From positions 45,184-109,183 of the forward strand of contig JBHELG010000033.1 of the NCBI GenBank assembly GCA_046263195.1: 64,000 nucleotides of DNA, in the 5' to 3' direction. The position numbers and the translations under genes are program-made. Positions 19,313-28,104 of this stretch are shown piece after piece. The number at the start of each line of letters is the position of its first letter. The stretch's first letter is position 1. The notes under the pieces were generated by a model. That model saw only the letters and a list, made by a program, of their open reading frames with translations, had not been told where the DNA came from and did not search any database. The stretch comes from JBHELG01 sp046263195 (GTDB taxonomy: Bacteria > Actinomycetota > Nitriliruptoria > Nitriliruptorales > JAHWKO01).

Positions 19313-20704
19313 TCAAGAATCAGGGGTAAGGTTGCCGTCACCGGGCGGTCTGGCCTCGCTTCCCAGGAGGGCTGCAGGTTCGACCGCGTCCACGAGCAGC
19401 ACCGCCCCGTCCAGTCCTGCGACTCGGACCTCGGTACCGGCTTTGATCCGCCCTGTTTCCTCGCCTATCCAGCGAGCCCGCCATAGAGCTCCCGCCACGA
19501 ACACGTGGCCCTCGGGGTTCAGCGCGGACCGGACCATGCCGACGCGGCCGGCGAGGTCTTCGCCGATGGCGCTCGGATCGGGGCCAGCCTGAGCGCGCAG
19601 GACGACTGTCATGATGATGACGAAGTAGACGACCACAACGGCCACGACCGCTCCTACGAGCCACGGCGACAGTCGCAGCCAGGGTGAATCGCCCGCGAAC
19701 AGGCGCAAGGAGCCGATCGTGAGCGCGAGCGCGCCCGCTGCGGTTGGAACTCCGAGTCCGGCGATCGCCAGGTCGAGGGCAAGGGCGAGCACCCCGATGC
19801 CGATAAGCCCGAGGGCCCACCAACGCACCGGAAACACGACGAGTCCGTACAGCGTGAGAGGCGACAGTAGGACCGCAGCCACCCCGGCCACCCCGAAACC
19901 GGGCTGAAAGACCTCGAACGCGGCCAGGAGCAGAACCCCGACCAGCAGGAAGTAGAGGACTGCGGGATCGAGGACGGCGTGAAGGGCCCGACGCAGGAGT
20001 CCAAGGTTGTGAAAGCGGACCGTAACCTCCTGGGGATTGACCTTGAGGGTCCTCGAGCCGGCGTCGGTTTCGAGGCTGCGACCGTCCAGATCGACAAGCA
20101 GCGCCTCGAGACCGTCGACGACGAGCTCCACGACTCCGCCGTCCCCCCCGGCAGCCAAGTCCGCCGCCGCGGCAACATCCGACACGAGCGGATCAGCCAC
20201 GAGGTCGGCGTTGTCTTCCGACTGGCCGCGCTCACGCAGCAAGGCCGCGAGCAGGCCGAGATCCTGCGGATCGCAGTATCTGGTGGCGGTTACCGGGCAG
20301 GCAGGACCAATGCTCGCGGTGCTTGACGCTGCCGGCAGGTCCGAGGCCATGAGGAGAAAGAGGGCGGCTCCGGCCGCCTGGGCGTTCCCCGGGCCTATCC
20401 ACACCACGACCGGCACCTGTGAGCGGATCGCCTCTACGACTTCGTGCGGAGCGACGTCGACCGCACCAGGACCGTCGAGTTGGAGAACGACAGCCTCCGA
20501 GCCACGCTCTTCCGCGCGCTCCACGAGGTCTCGCACCGCGGCAAGGACCGGTGGGTCGAGCAGGCCGCTGACCTGGAGGATCTCGACGGCAGGTTCGGCC
20601 GGAGCGGGAAGGGCGGCAAGTGCTGGAACAGCGGCACCACCTGACAGCAGGAGCACGAGGGCAAGGAGGGACAGGAGGCCGCGGAGCCTTGCAGGGAAGG
20701 TCAT
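19313..20704 (-). CDS. NfeD-type membrane protein with ClpP-like domain
   Basis: 463 residues from the ATG at 20704; a start at 20758 adds 18. It has an N-terminal signal or anchor (LLSLLALVLLLSGGAAVPALA) and a ClpP/crotonase-like domain (AVVLQLDGPG, VPVVVWIGPG, ASIGPA). Four to five membrane segments (about 250-380) and a C-terminal OB-fold NfeD domain with EDLAGRVGMVRSALNPEGHV and GTEVRVAGLDG follow. The family includes membrane serine proteases cleaving stomatin-like partners. Here the position of the nucleophilic Ser (normally ASAGT-like) reads QAAGAA, so it may be proteolytically inactive. No stomatin gene is adjacent. It is divergent from arsA across 148 bases. Confidence 0.85.
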   Translation of the reverse strand: MTFPARLRGLLSLLALVLLLSGGAAVPALAALPAPAEPAVEILQVSGLLDPPVLAAVRDLVERAEERGSEAVVLQLDGPGAVDVAPHEVVEAIRSQVPVVVWIGPGNAQAAGAALFLLMASDLPAASSTASIGPACPVTATRYCDPQDLGLLAALLRERGQSEDNADLVADPLVSDVAAAADLAAGGDGGVVELVVDGLEALLVDLDGRSLETDAGSRTLKVNPQEVTVRFHNLGLLRRALHAVLDPAVLYFLLVGVLLLAAFEVFQPGFGVAGVAAVLLSPLTLYGLVVFPVRWWALGLIGIGVLALALDLAIAGLGVPTAAGALALTIGSLRLFAGDSPWLRLSPWLVGAVVAVVVVYFVIIMTVVLRAQAGPDPSAIGEDLAGRVGMVRSALNPEGHVFVAGALWRARWIGEETGRIKAGTEVRVAGLDGAVLLVDAVEPAALLGSEARPPGDGNLTPDS

Positions 20705-20852
20705 CGGACGACAGGGTACTCCGAGCGTCATCTCATAGGTTCCCCCTGCATCCGGCACCTGCTTGCACCGAGCGTGGCGAAAGTGACCGACCGACGACGT
20801 CTGGGAGCCTGGCCGCTACCGCTTCGCTTCGTCCGCGACCTACCCTTTGCGC

Positions 20853-21902
20853 ATGTCTTCCGCGGCTGTCAGCACGATCTCGCCCGATGTGGTGCCCGAG
20901 GGGTTGGACGAGCTGTTCTCATCACGGCTTGCGATCGTGACCGGAAAGGGTGGTGTAGGCAAGACCACGGTCGCGGCGGCGTTCGGACTCGTTGCGGCGA
21001 ACTCCGGACGGCGCACGCTCCTCGTGGAAGTCGAGGGGCGGCAGGCCTTCAGCCGCGTCTTCCGCACACAGCCCTGGGACTACGTGGAGCGGGAGTTCCG
21101 TCCCGATCTCTTCGGGGTGGCCATCGATCCTCACGACGCGATGTATGAATACCTCGAGCTTTTCTACGGTCTCAAACGGGCTTCGTGGGTCATGTCCCGC
21201 GTGAATGCCCTCGACTTCGTCACGGCCGCCGCGCCGGGCTTGCGCGACCTCCTGCTCGTCGGCAAGGTCTACGAGATCGAGAAGCGTCGACGCAGGGACG
21301 GCCGTCCTGTCTACGACTTCATCCTGCTCGACGCTCCGCCGACGGGGCGGATCGTGCCGTTCCTTCAGGCTCCCGATGCGGTTACCGAGATCGTCCGGGT
21401 GGGCCCTGTCCGACGCCAGGCGGGGAACATCATCAGCATGCTCGAGGATCCCCGTCGGGCTCGCGTCGTCGTCGTCACCTTGCTCGAGGAGATGCCAGTC
21501 GTCGAGGGCATCCAGGCGGCGGGAGCGCTGCGAGACGCCGAGCTCTCGATTGGGCCGATTGTCGCGAACCAGGTTCTCATGCCCCGGCTGAGCGAAGCCG
21601 AGCTCGATGCGCTCGTCGAGCTCGGTGCCGACGGGCTCGTTCGCCGGGCCCAGCAGGGCGGAGCTCGGCTGTCAGACGATGCGGCGCAGCTTGCGATCGA
21701 GCAGGCCGTGGCCCACCGTGCCCGACTCGAGCTGCAGAATCGCATGCGGAAGCGGCTTCTCGACGAGACGGGGCTGCCGCTACTCGAACTTCCGCTCTTG
21801 ACCGGCGCGACTTTCACTGCGGCCGATCTCGAAGTACTCGCCCAGACGATCGAGACGGGGGTTGCGGGAGACGATCTGCTTACCGGAGGCCGGCGAGCGT
21901 GA
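20853..21902 (+). CDS. ArsA-family ATPase, first of tandem pair
   Basis: A 349-residue SIMIBI-class P-loop ATPase related to ArsA/Get3. The deviant Walker A motif VTGKGGVGKTTVAAAFG is at about residues 28-44. VEVEG appears as the A-prime region and DFILLDAPPTGR as Walker B. Met-rich or Cys metal-binding sites of true arsenite pumps are not evident, so arsenic export is unlikely. In actinobacteria such paired ATPases lie next to WhiB and PonA genes and are of unknown role. The ATG at 20853 is preceded in frame by a TTG at 20847. The stop overlaps the second ATPase gene (GTGA). Confidence 0.88.
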   Translation: MSSAAVSTISPDVVPEGLDELFSSRLAIVTGKGGVGKTTVAAAFGLVAANSGRRTLLVEVEGRQAFSRVFRTQPWDYVEREFRPDLFGVAIDPHDAMYEYLELFYGLKRASWVMSRVNALDFVTAAAPGLRDLLLVGKVYEIEKRRRRDGRPVYDFILLDAPPTGRIVPFLQAPDAVTEIVRVGPVRRQAGNIISMLEDPRRARVVVVTLLEEMPVVEGIQAAGALRDAELSIGPIVANQVLMPRLSEAELDALVELGADGLVRRAQQGGARLSDDAAQLAIEQAVAHRARLELQNRMRKRLLDETGLPLLELPLLTGATFTAADLEVLAQTIETGVAGDDLLTGGRRA

Positions 21903-23047
21903 CTGCGAGAGCGGTCAGGGGAAGGCTAGCCCGAACCCTCGAAGACGACGTCGCCAAAGCCCACATCCTCGTGTGCACGGGGGCAGGTGGCGTAGGAAAG
22001 ACGACGACGGCGGCAGCGTTGGGTCTGGCAGCCGCCAGCATGGGTCGGCGCGCACTCGTGCTGACGATCGATCCGGCCCGACGGCTGGCCCAGTCGCTGG
22101 GTGTCGACGCGCTGGACAACACGCCGCGGCGGGTAGAGGGAGCCGCCGGCGAGCTGTGGGCGATGATGCTCGACATGAAGCGGACCTTCGATGAGGTCGT
22201 CGAGGAGCACGCCGCCAGCCGGGAAAGGGCCGCTGCGATCAAATCGAACCGCATCTACCAGACCCTGTCGTCAACCCTCTCCGGAACCCAGGAGTACATG
22301 GCCATGGAGAAGCTCCACGAGCTCCACATGACCGGAGACTGGGAGCTGCTCCTCATCGACACACCCCCGACCCGCAGTGCACTGGACTTCCTTGATGCCC
22401 CCCGGCGGATGACCGACTTCCTGGAGGGCAGGCTGCTGAGAGCCCTGCTCCTGCCGGGGATGGCGGCAGGCAAGGGGCTGACCCGCATGATCGGATTCGG
22501 GACGCAGGCTTTCATGCGGGTCGCGGGCAGGGTGACGGGCATGGAGCTCCTGGAGGACCTCGCCAATTTCTTCCGCAGTTTCGAGGGCCTCTACGACGGG
22601 TTCAAGCAACGTGCCGAGGAGGTGCGCACTCTGCTCGCCGCACCCGATTCTCGCTTCGTCGTCGTGGCCACACCCCAGCCCCCTCCCCTCCGGGAAGCTC
22701 GTTTCTTCTTGGAACGTCTGCAGCAGGAGGGTCTTCATACCGCCGGCGTGGTTGTCAACCGCGTCCATGTCGCGTGTGGCGACTGTCCCGGTGACGACCA
22801 TCTACGGCGGGCGTCCCAGGCCCAGCCCGACGACGTGGAGGGGCGGGCTGCCGCAGGGGCACTGCGCCTACTGGCGGATATGCAGAACCTCGCGTTGCGC
22901 GAACGGCACGACGTCGCTGCAGCCCTGTACGGTCTGAGGCCACCTGCGCTTGTGGAGGTCCCTTTGCTGCGTTCGGATGTGCACAATCTGGAGACGCTTG
23001 GGGAGGTCGCAGATTTCCTCACCGGCGCGGGCAGGCCAGGCTTCTAG
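21899..23047 (+). CDS. ArsA-family ATPase, second of tandem pair
   Basis: 382 residues from the GTG at 21899, coupled to its paralogue by a four-base overlap. It shows VCTGAGGVGKTTTAAALGLAAA (deviant Walker A), LTIDPARRLAQSLG, and WELLLIDTPPTRSALDFLDAP (Walker B/switch). These motifs are closer to the classical ArsA pattern than those of the first copy. The two probably form a heterodimer, as Get3/ArsA halves do; this is inference from pairing. The frame is open 700 bases upstream inside the first gene, but that part is a shadow. Confidence 0.88.
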   Translation: MTARAVRGRLARTLEDDVAKAHILVCTGAGGVGKTTTAAALGLAAASMGRRALVLTIDPARRLAQSLGVDALDNTPRRVEGAAGELWAMMLDMKRTFDEVVEEHAASRERAAAIKSNRIYQTLSSTLSGTQEYMAMEKLHELHMTGDWELLLIDTPPTRSALDFLDAPRRMTDFLEGRLLRALLLPGMAAGKGLTRMIGFGTQAFMRVAGRVTGMELLEDLANFFRSFEGLYDGFKQRAEEVRTLLAAPDSRFVVVATPQPPPLREARFFLERLQQEGLHTAGVVVNRVHVACGDCPGDDHLRRASQAQPDDVEGRAAAGALRLLADMQNLALRERHDVAAALYGLRPPALVEVPLLRSDVHNLETLGEVADFLTGAGRPGF

Positions 23048-23084
23048 CTCATTCCCAGCGGGCGACTGCCGTCGACGGTTGGGG

Positions 23085-23333
23085 TTAGACGGCGGCCGCA
23101 GCTCGCTCGGTTGCCTGTGCGCGTAGTAGGCGCCGCCGCTGCCGCTCGGTCAGTCCCCCCCAGATCCCAAGGTCGATCTCGTGCTCCATGGCGTACTGCA
23201 GGCAGAGATCGCGGACGACACACCGCTGACAGATGCGCACGGCCTTGCGGCTCGGCGCCGCGCCCCGGACAAAGAACGCCTCCGGATCCTGGTCACGGCA
23301 CCGGGCACGATCCATCCATGCGTTGCCGGGCAC
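23085..23333 (-). CDS. WhiB-family [4Fe-4S] transcriptional regulator, second copy
   Basis: 82 residues from the GTG at 23333, with AAGGAGA just upstream on its strand. The cluster ligands are Cys12 (RARCRDQDPEAFF), Cys35 and Cys38 (ICQRC) and Cys44 (RDLCLQYA), followed by DLGIWGGLTERQRRRLLR. The GIWGGLTE turn and RRRLL tail match the WhiB DNA/sigma-contacting end. It is convergent with arsA and divergent from ponA, the arrangement seen in other actinobacteria for a cell-division or envelope-linked WhiB. It may regulate ponA; that is inference. Confidence 0.94.
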   Translation of the reverse strand: MPGNAWMDRARCRDQDPEAFFVRGAAPSRKAVRICQRCVVRDLCLQYAMEHEIDLGIWGGLTERQRRRLLRAQATERAAAAV

Positions 23334-23706
23334 GATTCGCTCTCCTTCGGCTCCACCCTGAGGTCCCTGACCCGTGCTGCCAGGGGGCTTCCTCGCAATA
23401 CGGCTCGTGAACCGAACCGTGCACGGGTCTGCGTACCCACCTTCTCTTCAGGCGAATCAGACCCCCTTGGGGATGCGCTCGACTCGAGATTGCGCGGCAA
23501 CACTTTTCGTCAGCCCTCCCTTGCCTGTGCTTCCAAGTTGCCCCGACCGGCGGGCCCCGCCGCCCCTTCCAGACACGCTCTACAATTGACGTGTTGGTCG
23601 AGCGGTCGCGACCGGCGTGACCGCCGCGACGCCGCGCAAGGACTCGACTCGGTGTCGCGCCGTCTGTCGTCCGCTCTCACGCTGCGACCAGGCCTGTGGA
23701 GGGCCG
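23334..23706. promoter_or_regulatory. divergent whiB / ponA intergenic region
   Basis: This 373-base gap between whiB (-) and ponA (+) has no credible gene. A good -10 element, TACAAT, is at 23581-23586 on the + strand in an otherwise GC-rich context and would start a ponA transcript near 23593; I see no good -35. The whiB ribosome site lies at about 23340-23346. Confidence 0.45.
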
Positions 23707-26304
23707 GTGACAATCCACGACTCCCCGGCCCGTCGGGCGGCCCTCTTCGCGCGGCTCCTGCTGCTCGCGTTCGTCGTTGTTGCTGCCGGGACCTTCCTGA
23801 GTGCACTCTTTCTACCGGCAGCTCTCGCCTTCAGTCGCAGTCTGACGAGCGTCCGCGCGACCGTGCTGGACGTCCCACCGCTACCCGATCAATTCGAGCG
23901 ACCCGCCCAGACATCTGTGGTCCTCGCCGCCGACGGCTCGAAGCTCGCCGAGCTGCACGGCGTCGAGAACCGGGTGTACGTCACTCTCGACCAGATCCCG
24001 CCGATAGCACAGAGCGCCGTTCTCGCCACCGAAGATGCCGACTTCTGGAACCACCACGGCATCAACCACGAGGCCATTCTCCGTGCCCTCGTCGCCAACG
24101 TGCGTTCGGGGGCCATCGAGCAGGGCGGTTCGACCATCACCCAGCAGTACGTCAAGAACGCGCTCCTGTCGAACGAGCAAACCCTCGATCGCAAGATCCG
24201 AGAGGCGGTCTACGCCGTGAGGCTCGAGAAGCGGCTGTCGAAGCCCGAGATCTTCGAGCGCTATCTGAACACCGCCTACTACGGCGACGGGGTCTACGGC
24301 ATCGGCACCGCGGCGCAGCACTACTTCTCCAAGCACGTCACCCAGCTTGACCTTCCCGAGGCGGCCTTGCTCGCCGGGCTCATCCGCTCACCAGAGAACA
24401 ACAACCCCACCCGCAACCCCGAAGCTGCCCGCGCCCGACGCAAACGAGTCCTCGAGCAGATGGCGGCCGAAGGATTCATTACGTCGGGGCAGGTCGAAGC
24501 CGCGCAGAGCGGCCCCCTGGGCCTGAACGTAGCCAAGGACACCGCCCCGAAACAGCCCTTCTTCGTCGACTGGGTCAAGCGGGTGCTCGCGGAGTCGGAG
24601 GTGGACTTGCAGCCCCAGGCGCAGGCCGCGCTCGGCTCCGACGAGCAGGATCGCTGGAATCGCCTCCTGACCGGTGGCCTGGTCATCCACACCACCCTCG
24701 ACCCGCGCCTGCAAGGACTGGCCGAGAGCACGATCACTCGCTTCCTCGACGACCCTGTTGGCGACCCGCTCGCCGCCATCGTCACGCTGCAGCCGAGCAC
24801 GGGAGCGGTCGCCAGCATGGCGGTGGGTCCCAAGTCGTTCGGCGACTGTCCCGAGGGTGCTCCTTCGTGTCCGGTGACGAAGGTCAACCCAGCCGTGCCT
24901 GGCGCGGGCGGCAGCGGGCGGCAGGCCGGCTCCTCATTCAAGCCAGTGGTCGTGGCGGCTGCGCTCGAAGAGGGCTTCGCTCCGGGTTGGGCAGCGGAGA
25001 CGAGCTCGGGACAGGCGATCGAGGGCTGCATCGGCGAGGACGACGAGCCCTACGCCCCGGAGAACTACGAGGGAGGCGGCGGCGGCTACATGGACATGTA
25101 CGAGGCGGTGAAGCGCTCGAGCAACGTCTTCCACGTGAGGCTCACCGCGGCGGTGGGGGTGCAGAAGGTCAAGCGGATGGCGCGGGCGCTCGGGATTCAG
25201 CACTCTCCCAACCTCGACCAGTTCGGGTCGAAGTCGTGCTCACTCGGCCTGGGAACGGCGAACGTCTATCCGCTCGAGATGGCAGGGGTGTTCGCGACCT
25301 TCGCGAACCGCGGCGTGAGCTGTGCGCCTTTCGCCGTCACCCGCATAGAGGATCCCCAAGGAAACCTCATCTACAAGCACGTCGAGGACTGCGAGCCGGC
25401 GCTCGAGCAGGGCATCGCCGACAGGGTGACCGACATCCTCCTCGGGCCACCTTCTCCTGGCGGGACCGCCGCGTACATCTCCGAGGAGCTCGCTCGCCCG
25501 GTGGCGGGCAAGACGGGCACGACCCAGAACTGGGTCGACGCCTGGTTCAACGGCTACGTCCCCCAATATGCGACCGCGGCCTGGGTGGGATACGAGATCC
25601 CGCGGCCGATGTTCAACGTGGAGGCTGACGGCGAGAGGTACGGGCGGGTCACCGGCGGCACCATCCCCGGGCGCATGTGGGCCCACTACATGACCGCCGT
25701 CCTCCAGGGCACGCCGGTGGAGCCACTGGCCGCGCCGGCTCCTCTTCCAACCACGACCGTGCCCCAGGTCATCGGTATGCAGGAGGAGGACGCGCGCAGC
25801 CTGCTGGAACGCGAGCAGCTGAAGAGCCAGGTCGAGGTCACGAGGCACTACCGCCCCCCTGGCACGGTCGTGGCGCAGTCCCCCTCTGCCGGCAGCGACC
25901 TCGCGATAGGGGGGGTGGTAAGGCTCAGCGTCAGTGACGGCAAAGGCGAGCGGCCCAAACCGACCGTCCCCGATGTCGTCGGGATCCGCAAGAGCGAGGC
26001 CCTCCGCATCTTGGATGGCGCTGGCTACGAGGTACGTGCGCTGGAGCGACGGACGGCAAAACGCAGCGACAACGGCATAGTGCTGGCCCAGAGCCCGGCA
26101 GCGGGGACCGAACTCGCGCCGGGCGGCCACGTCACGCTCATCGTTGGCGTCTACGAGAACGAAGAACCCGAGCCGCCTCCCCGGAGGTATGACGAGTACG
26201 AGCCACCTCCCCAGGGATATGACGAGTACGAGCCACCTCCCCAGGGATATGATGAATACCGGCGGGCTGACGACCCGGGGTGGTACCCGCCTGAGGACGG
26301 CTAG
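23707..26304 (+). CDS. class A penicillin-binding protein with PASTA domains
   Basis: Bifunctional peptidoglycan synthase anchored in the membrane. From the GTG at 23707 it has 865 residues. A membrane anchor covers about 18-45. The GT51 glycosyltransferase shows ATEDADFWNHHGI and GGSTITQQYVKNALL. The transpeptidase has SSFKP (SxxK), SSNVF (SxN) and KTGTTQNW (KTG). Two PASTA domains follow (VPQVIGMQEEDARSLL and VPDVVGIRKSEALRIL). The C terminus ends in an in-frame tandem repeat of YDEYEPPPQG-type units. An upstream GTG at 23617 would add 30 residues before the anchor. It is of the actinobacterial PonA2 kind, which lies with WhiB and ArsA genes. The metallophosphoesterase follows after five bases. 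Confidence 0.94.
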   Translation: MTIHDSPARRAALFARLLLLAFVVVAAGTFLSALFLPAALAFSRSLTSVRATVLDVPPLPDQFERPAQTSVVLAADGSKLAELHGVENRVYVTLDQIPPIAQSAVLATEDADFWNHHGINHEAILRALVANVRSGAIEQGGSTITQQYVKNALLSNEQTLDRKIREAVYAVRLEKRLSKPEIFERYLNTAYYGDGVYGIGTAAQHYFSKHVTQLDLPEAALLAGLIRSPENNNPTRNPEAARARRKRVLEQMAAEGFITSGQVEAAQSGPLGLNVAKDTAPKQPFFVDWVKRVLAESEVDLQPQAQAALGSDEQDRWNRLLTGGLVIHTTLDPRLQGLAESTITRFLDDPVGDPLAAIVTLQPSTGAVASMAVGPKSFGDCPEGAPSCPVTKVNPAVPGAGGSGRQAGSSFKPVVVAAALEEGFAPGWAAETSSGQAIEGCIGEDDEPYAPENYEGGGGGYMDMYEAVKRSSNVFHVRLTAAVGVQKVKRMARALGIQHSPNLDQFGSKSCSLGLGTANVYPLEMAGVFATFANRGVSCAPFAVTRIEDPQGNLIYKHVEDCEPALEQGIADRVTDILLGPPSPGGTAAYISEELARPVAGKTGTTQNWVDAWFNGYVPQYATAAWVGYEIPRPMFNVEADGERYGRVTGGTIPGRMWAHYMTAVLQGTPVEPLAAPAPLPTTTVPQVIGMQEEDARSLLEREQLKSQVEVTRHYRPPGTVVAQSPSAGSDLAIGGVVRLSVSDGKGERPKPTVPDVVGIRKSEALRILDGAGYEVRALERRTAKRSDNGIVLAQSPAAGTELAPGGHVTLIVGVYENEEPEPPPRRYDEYEPPPQGYDEYEPPPQGYDEYRRADDPGWYPPEDG

Positions 26305-26309
26305 TTACG

Positions 26310-27365
26310 GTGCGGCCGCTTCTTGCCGCCGCCGGTTCGATCGGCGTCGCCTGCGTTGCCTACGGAGCTCTCGTCGAGCGGCGCTGGTATCGGCTGCGGC
26401 GGGAAGCCCTTCCAGGCGCGCTGCGGCCGGTCACACCTCGTCAGTCAGGGGGTACCCCCGGACCCCCGGGCCAGGCGGGGGACACCCCCGCGCCCCCGGG
26501 CCAGGCGGGGGACACCCCCGCGCCCCCGGGCCAGGCGGGGGACACCCCCGCGCCCCCGAGCCAGGCGGGGGACACCCCCGCGCCCCCGGGCCCTTTGCGT
26601 GTCCTGCACGTCTCCGACCTGCACCTCTCGCCGCCCGACGAAGCCCTCGCCCGCTTCGTGAAACGCGTCGCCCGGGAATCCGTCGACCTCGTGGTTGCGA
26701 CCGGTGACTTGCTGGGAGCGGCCCGGTCCGAGGACGCAACGGTCGAACTGCTCGCAACACTGACCGCCGATGGGACGCCAGGCGTGGCAGTACTCGGTTC
26801 GAACGATTTTTATGCTCCGGCTCCGAAAAGTCCGCACCATTACCTCATCAATCCCCGCCTCCGCTTCCTGGGCCCCCCGCTCGACTCCACTCGCCTGAGA
26901 CGAGGTCTGGCGGACTCAGGCTGGCGGGTGCTCGAGAACGAACGAACGGTCTTGCATCTTGGTCCAGCGGTCGTCGAGATTGCGGGGCTCGGCGACCCAC
27001 ATCTCGATCCGCAGCGGCTGCCGGCTCCTGAGATGATCGCTTCCCGGGAGCCTGAAGCGACGCTGCGACTCGGACTCGTCCATTCCCCCTACATCCGCGC
27101 GGTGAACCTGCTCGCCGCCGCCGGGTACGAGGTCATCCTCGCGGGACACACCCATGGCGGGCAGATCCGGCTGCCCCTTTTCGGTGCGCTCGTCACGAAC
27201 TGCAACCTCCCGGCCCGGCTGGCGCGCGGCAGCGTACGCTGGACTGCTCCCCAACGGCCGGATCCGATCTGGTTGCACGTGTCCGGAGGTCTGGGTCAGT
27301 CGCGCTACGCACCCATTCGGTTCGGGTGCCGCCCCGAGGCGAGCCTGCTCGAACTGCTCCGGTAA
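26310..27365 (+). CDS. metallophosphoesterase (calcineurin-like), membrane-anchored
   Basis: 351 residues: an N-terminal hydrophobic stretch (LLAAAGSIGVACVAYGALV), a repetitive Pro/Gly linker (about 48-97), then a calcineurin-type phosphoesterase. Metal-ligand motifs are VLHVSDLHLS (DxH), VVATGDLLG (GD), LGSNDFYAP (GND in place of GNH), LVHSPYI, and LAGHTHGGQIRLP (GHTHGGQ). This layout resembles the YkuE/YaeI group. GSND instead of GNHD is seen in some members of that group. The gene begins with GTG five bases after ponA, so a role in envelope lipid or cell-wall precursor metabolism is plausible but unproven. Confidence 0.88.
   Translation: MRPLLAAAGSIGVACVAYGALVERRWYRLRREALPGALRPVTPRQSGGTPGPPGQAGDTPAPPGQAGDTPAPPGQAGDTPAPPSQAGDTPAPPGPLRVLHVSDLHLSPPDEALARFVKRVARESVDLVVATGDLLGAARSEDATVELLATLTADGTPGVAVLGSNDFYAPAPKSPHHYLINPRLRFLGPPLDSTRLRRGLADSGWRVLENERTVLHLGPAVVEIAGLGDPHLDPQRLPAPEMIASREPEATLRLGLVHSPYIRAVNLLAAAGYEVILAGHTHGGQIRLPLFGALVTNCNLPARLARGSVRWTAPQRPDPIWLHVSGGLGQSRYAPIRFGCRPEASLLELLR
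26461..26600 (+). repeat. 30-bp tandem repeat coding a Pro-rich linker
   Basis: About four and a half copies of a 30-base unit (CCAGGCGGGGGACACCCCCG core). They encode ten-residue repeats of the PPGQAGDTPA type inside the phosphoesterase gene. The copies are nearly identical; one has GAG for GGG at about 26557. The period is a multiple of three, so copy-number change would keep the frame. Confidence 0.9.
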
Positions 27366-27461
27366 CTCCCCGCCCACCCCTGGCCCGGCGCGGTCTGGCG
27401 AAGTCGAGGTCCGGAGGGGTTCGCGCCCCCCGGGCGTCGCGGGTATCCTCGCGGTTCTCCT

Positions 27462-27539
27462 CGGGATGTAGCGCAGCTTGGTTAGCGCGCCACGTTCGGG
27501 ACGTGGAGGTCGCCGGTTCAAATCCGGCCATCCCGACCA
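27462..27539 (+). tRNA. tRNA-Pro (anticodon CGG)
   Basis: A full cloverleaf is visible. Acceptor CGGGATG pairs with CATCCCG, the D arm is GCGC...GCGC, and the anticodon stem CCACG/CGTGG encloses loop TTCGGGA with anticodon CGG. The T arm is GCCGG-TTCAAAT-CCGGC, followed by discriminator A and an encoded CCA. It lies at the boundary between the core cluster on the left and the arsenic/metal region on the right. Confidence 0.96.
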
Positions 27540-27672
27540 GAAGTCCGAGCCCCGCTCAGGGCCGAAATGACGTGCTGGCAGCCCGGTGTGTACTTGGGCT
27601 TGCGCAATCGGCTGGCGGCGGCCGGTGGGCTTGAGGTCCCGGCGGGTTGGGGTTCACCTCGCCGCGGGCCGA

Positions 27673-28095
27673 CTACGGACGAGTCGTCCCAACTTCGGGT
27701 GAGAGTTCCTGCAGGAGATTGCGGACGCGGCGGTCGATCTCGTCGCGGATGGGACGAACGTCATCGACTGACTTGCCGGCGGGGTCGTCGAGCTGCCAGT
27801 CGAGGTAGCGCTTGCCGGGGTAGATGGGGCAGGCGTCACCGCAGCCCATGGTCACGACGACGTCGGAGGCTTCGACCACCTCTTGGGTCAAGGGCTTGGG
27901 GTAGGCCTTGTCCAGGGAGATGCCGAGCTCGGCCATGGCGTCCTTAACCCCTCGGTGGATGGAACCGGCGGGGGCGGAACCGGCGGAGCGCACTTCGACT
28001 TGGCCGCGGGCGTGGTGGTCGAGCAGCGAGGCGGCCATCTGGGAGCGGCCGGCGTTGTGCACGCAGACGAACAGCACCGAAGGCTTGTCGTTCAA
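27673..28095 (-). CDS. arsC: arsenate reductase, thioredoxin/LMW-phosphatase type
   Basis: Reduces arsenate to arsenite with a low-molecular-weight phosphatase fold. 140 residues: the P-loop CVHNAGR (CX5R, in VLFVCVHNAGRSQMAA), SAGSAPAG, and the distal redox cysteines in VTMGCGDACP, with DDPAGKSVDDVRPIRDEI near the C terminus. The two extra cysteines indicate the thioredoxin- or mycothiol-coupled type. It starts with TTG at 28095, with a strong AAGGAGG five bases upstream on its strand. It is last in the arsR-aquaporin-small ORF-arsC operon. Confidence 0.95.
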   Translation of the reverse strand: MNDKPSVLFVCVHNAGRSQMAASLLDHHARGQVEVRSAGSAPAGSIHRGVKDAMAELGISLDKAYPKPLTQEVVEASDVVVTMGCGDACPIYPGKRYLDWQLDDPAGKSVDDVRPIRDEIDRRVRNLLQELSPEVGTTRP

Positions 28096-28104
28096 GATGC
28101 CTCC

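Noticed and set aside
20847..23047. ArsA genes as part of arsenic resistance
   Set aside because: Position with WhiB/PonA, not with arsR/arsC, and no arsenite-pump partner.
23181..24350. 389-residue frame over the whiB-ponA gap
   Set aside because: Overlaps both real genes in a wrong frame; Arg-rich.
26461..26600. CRISPR-like repeats
   Set aside because: Contiguous 30-bp units with no spacers, in-frame inside a gene.
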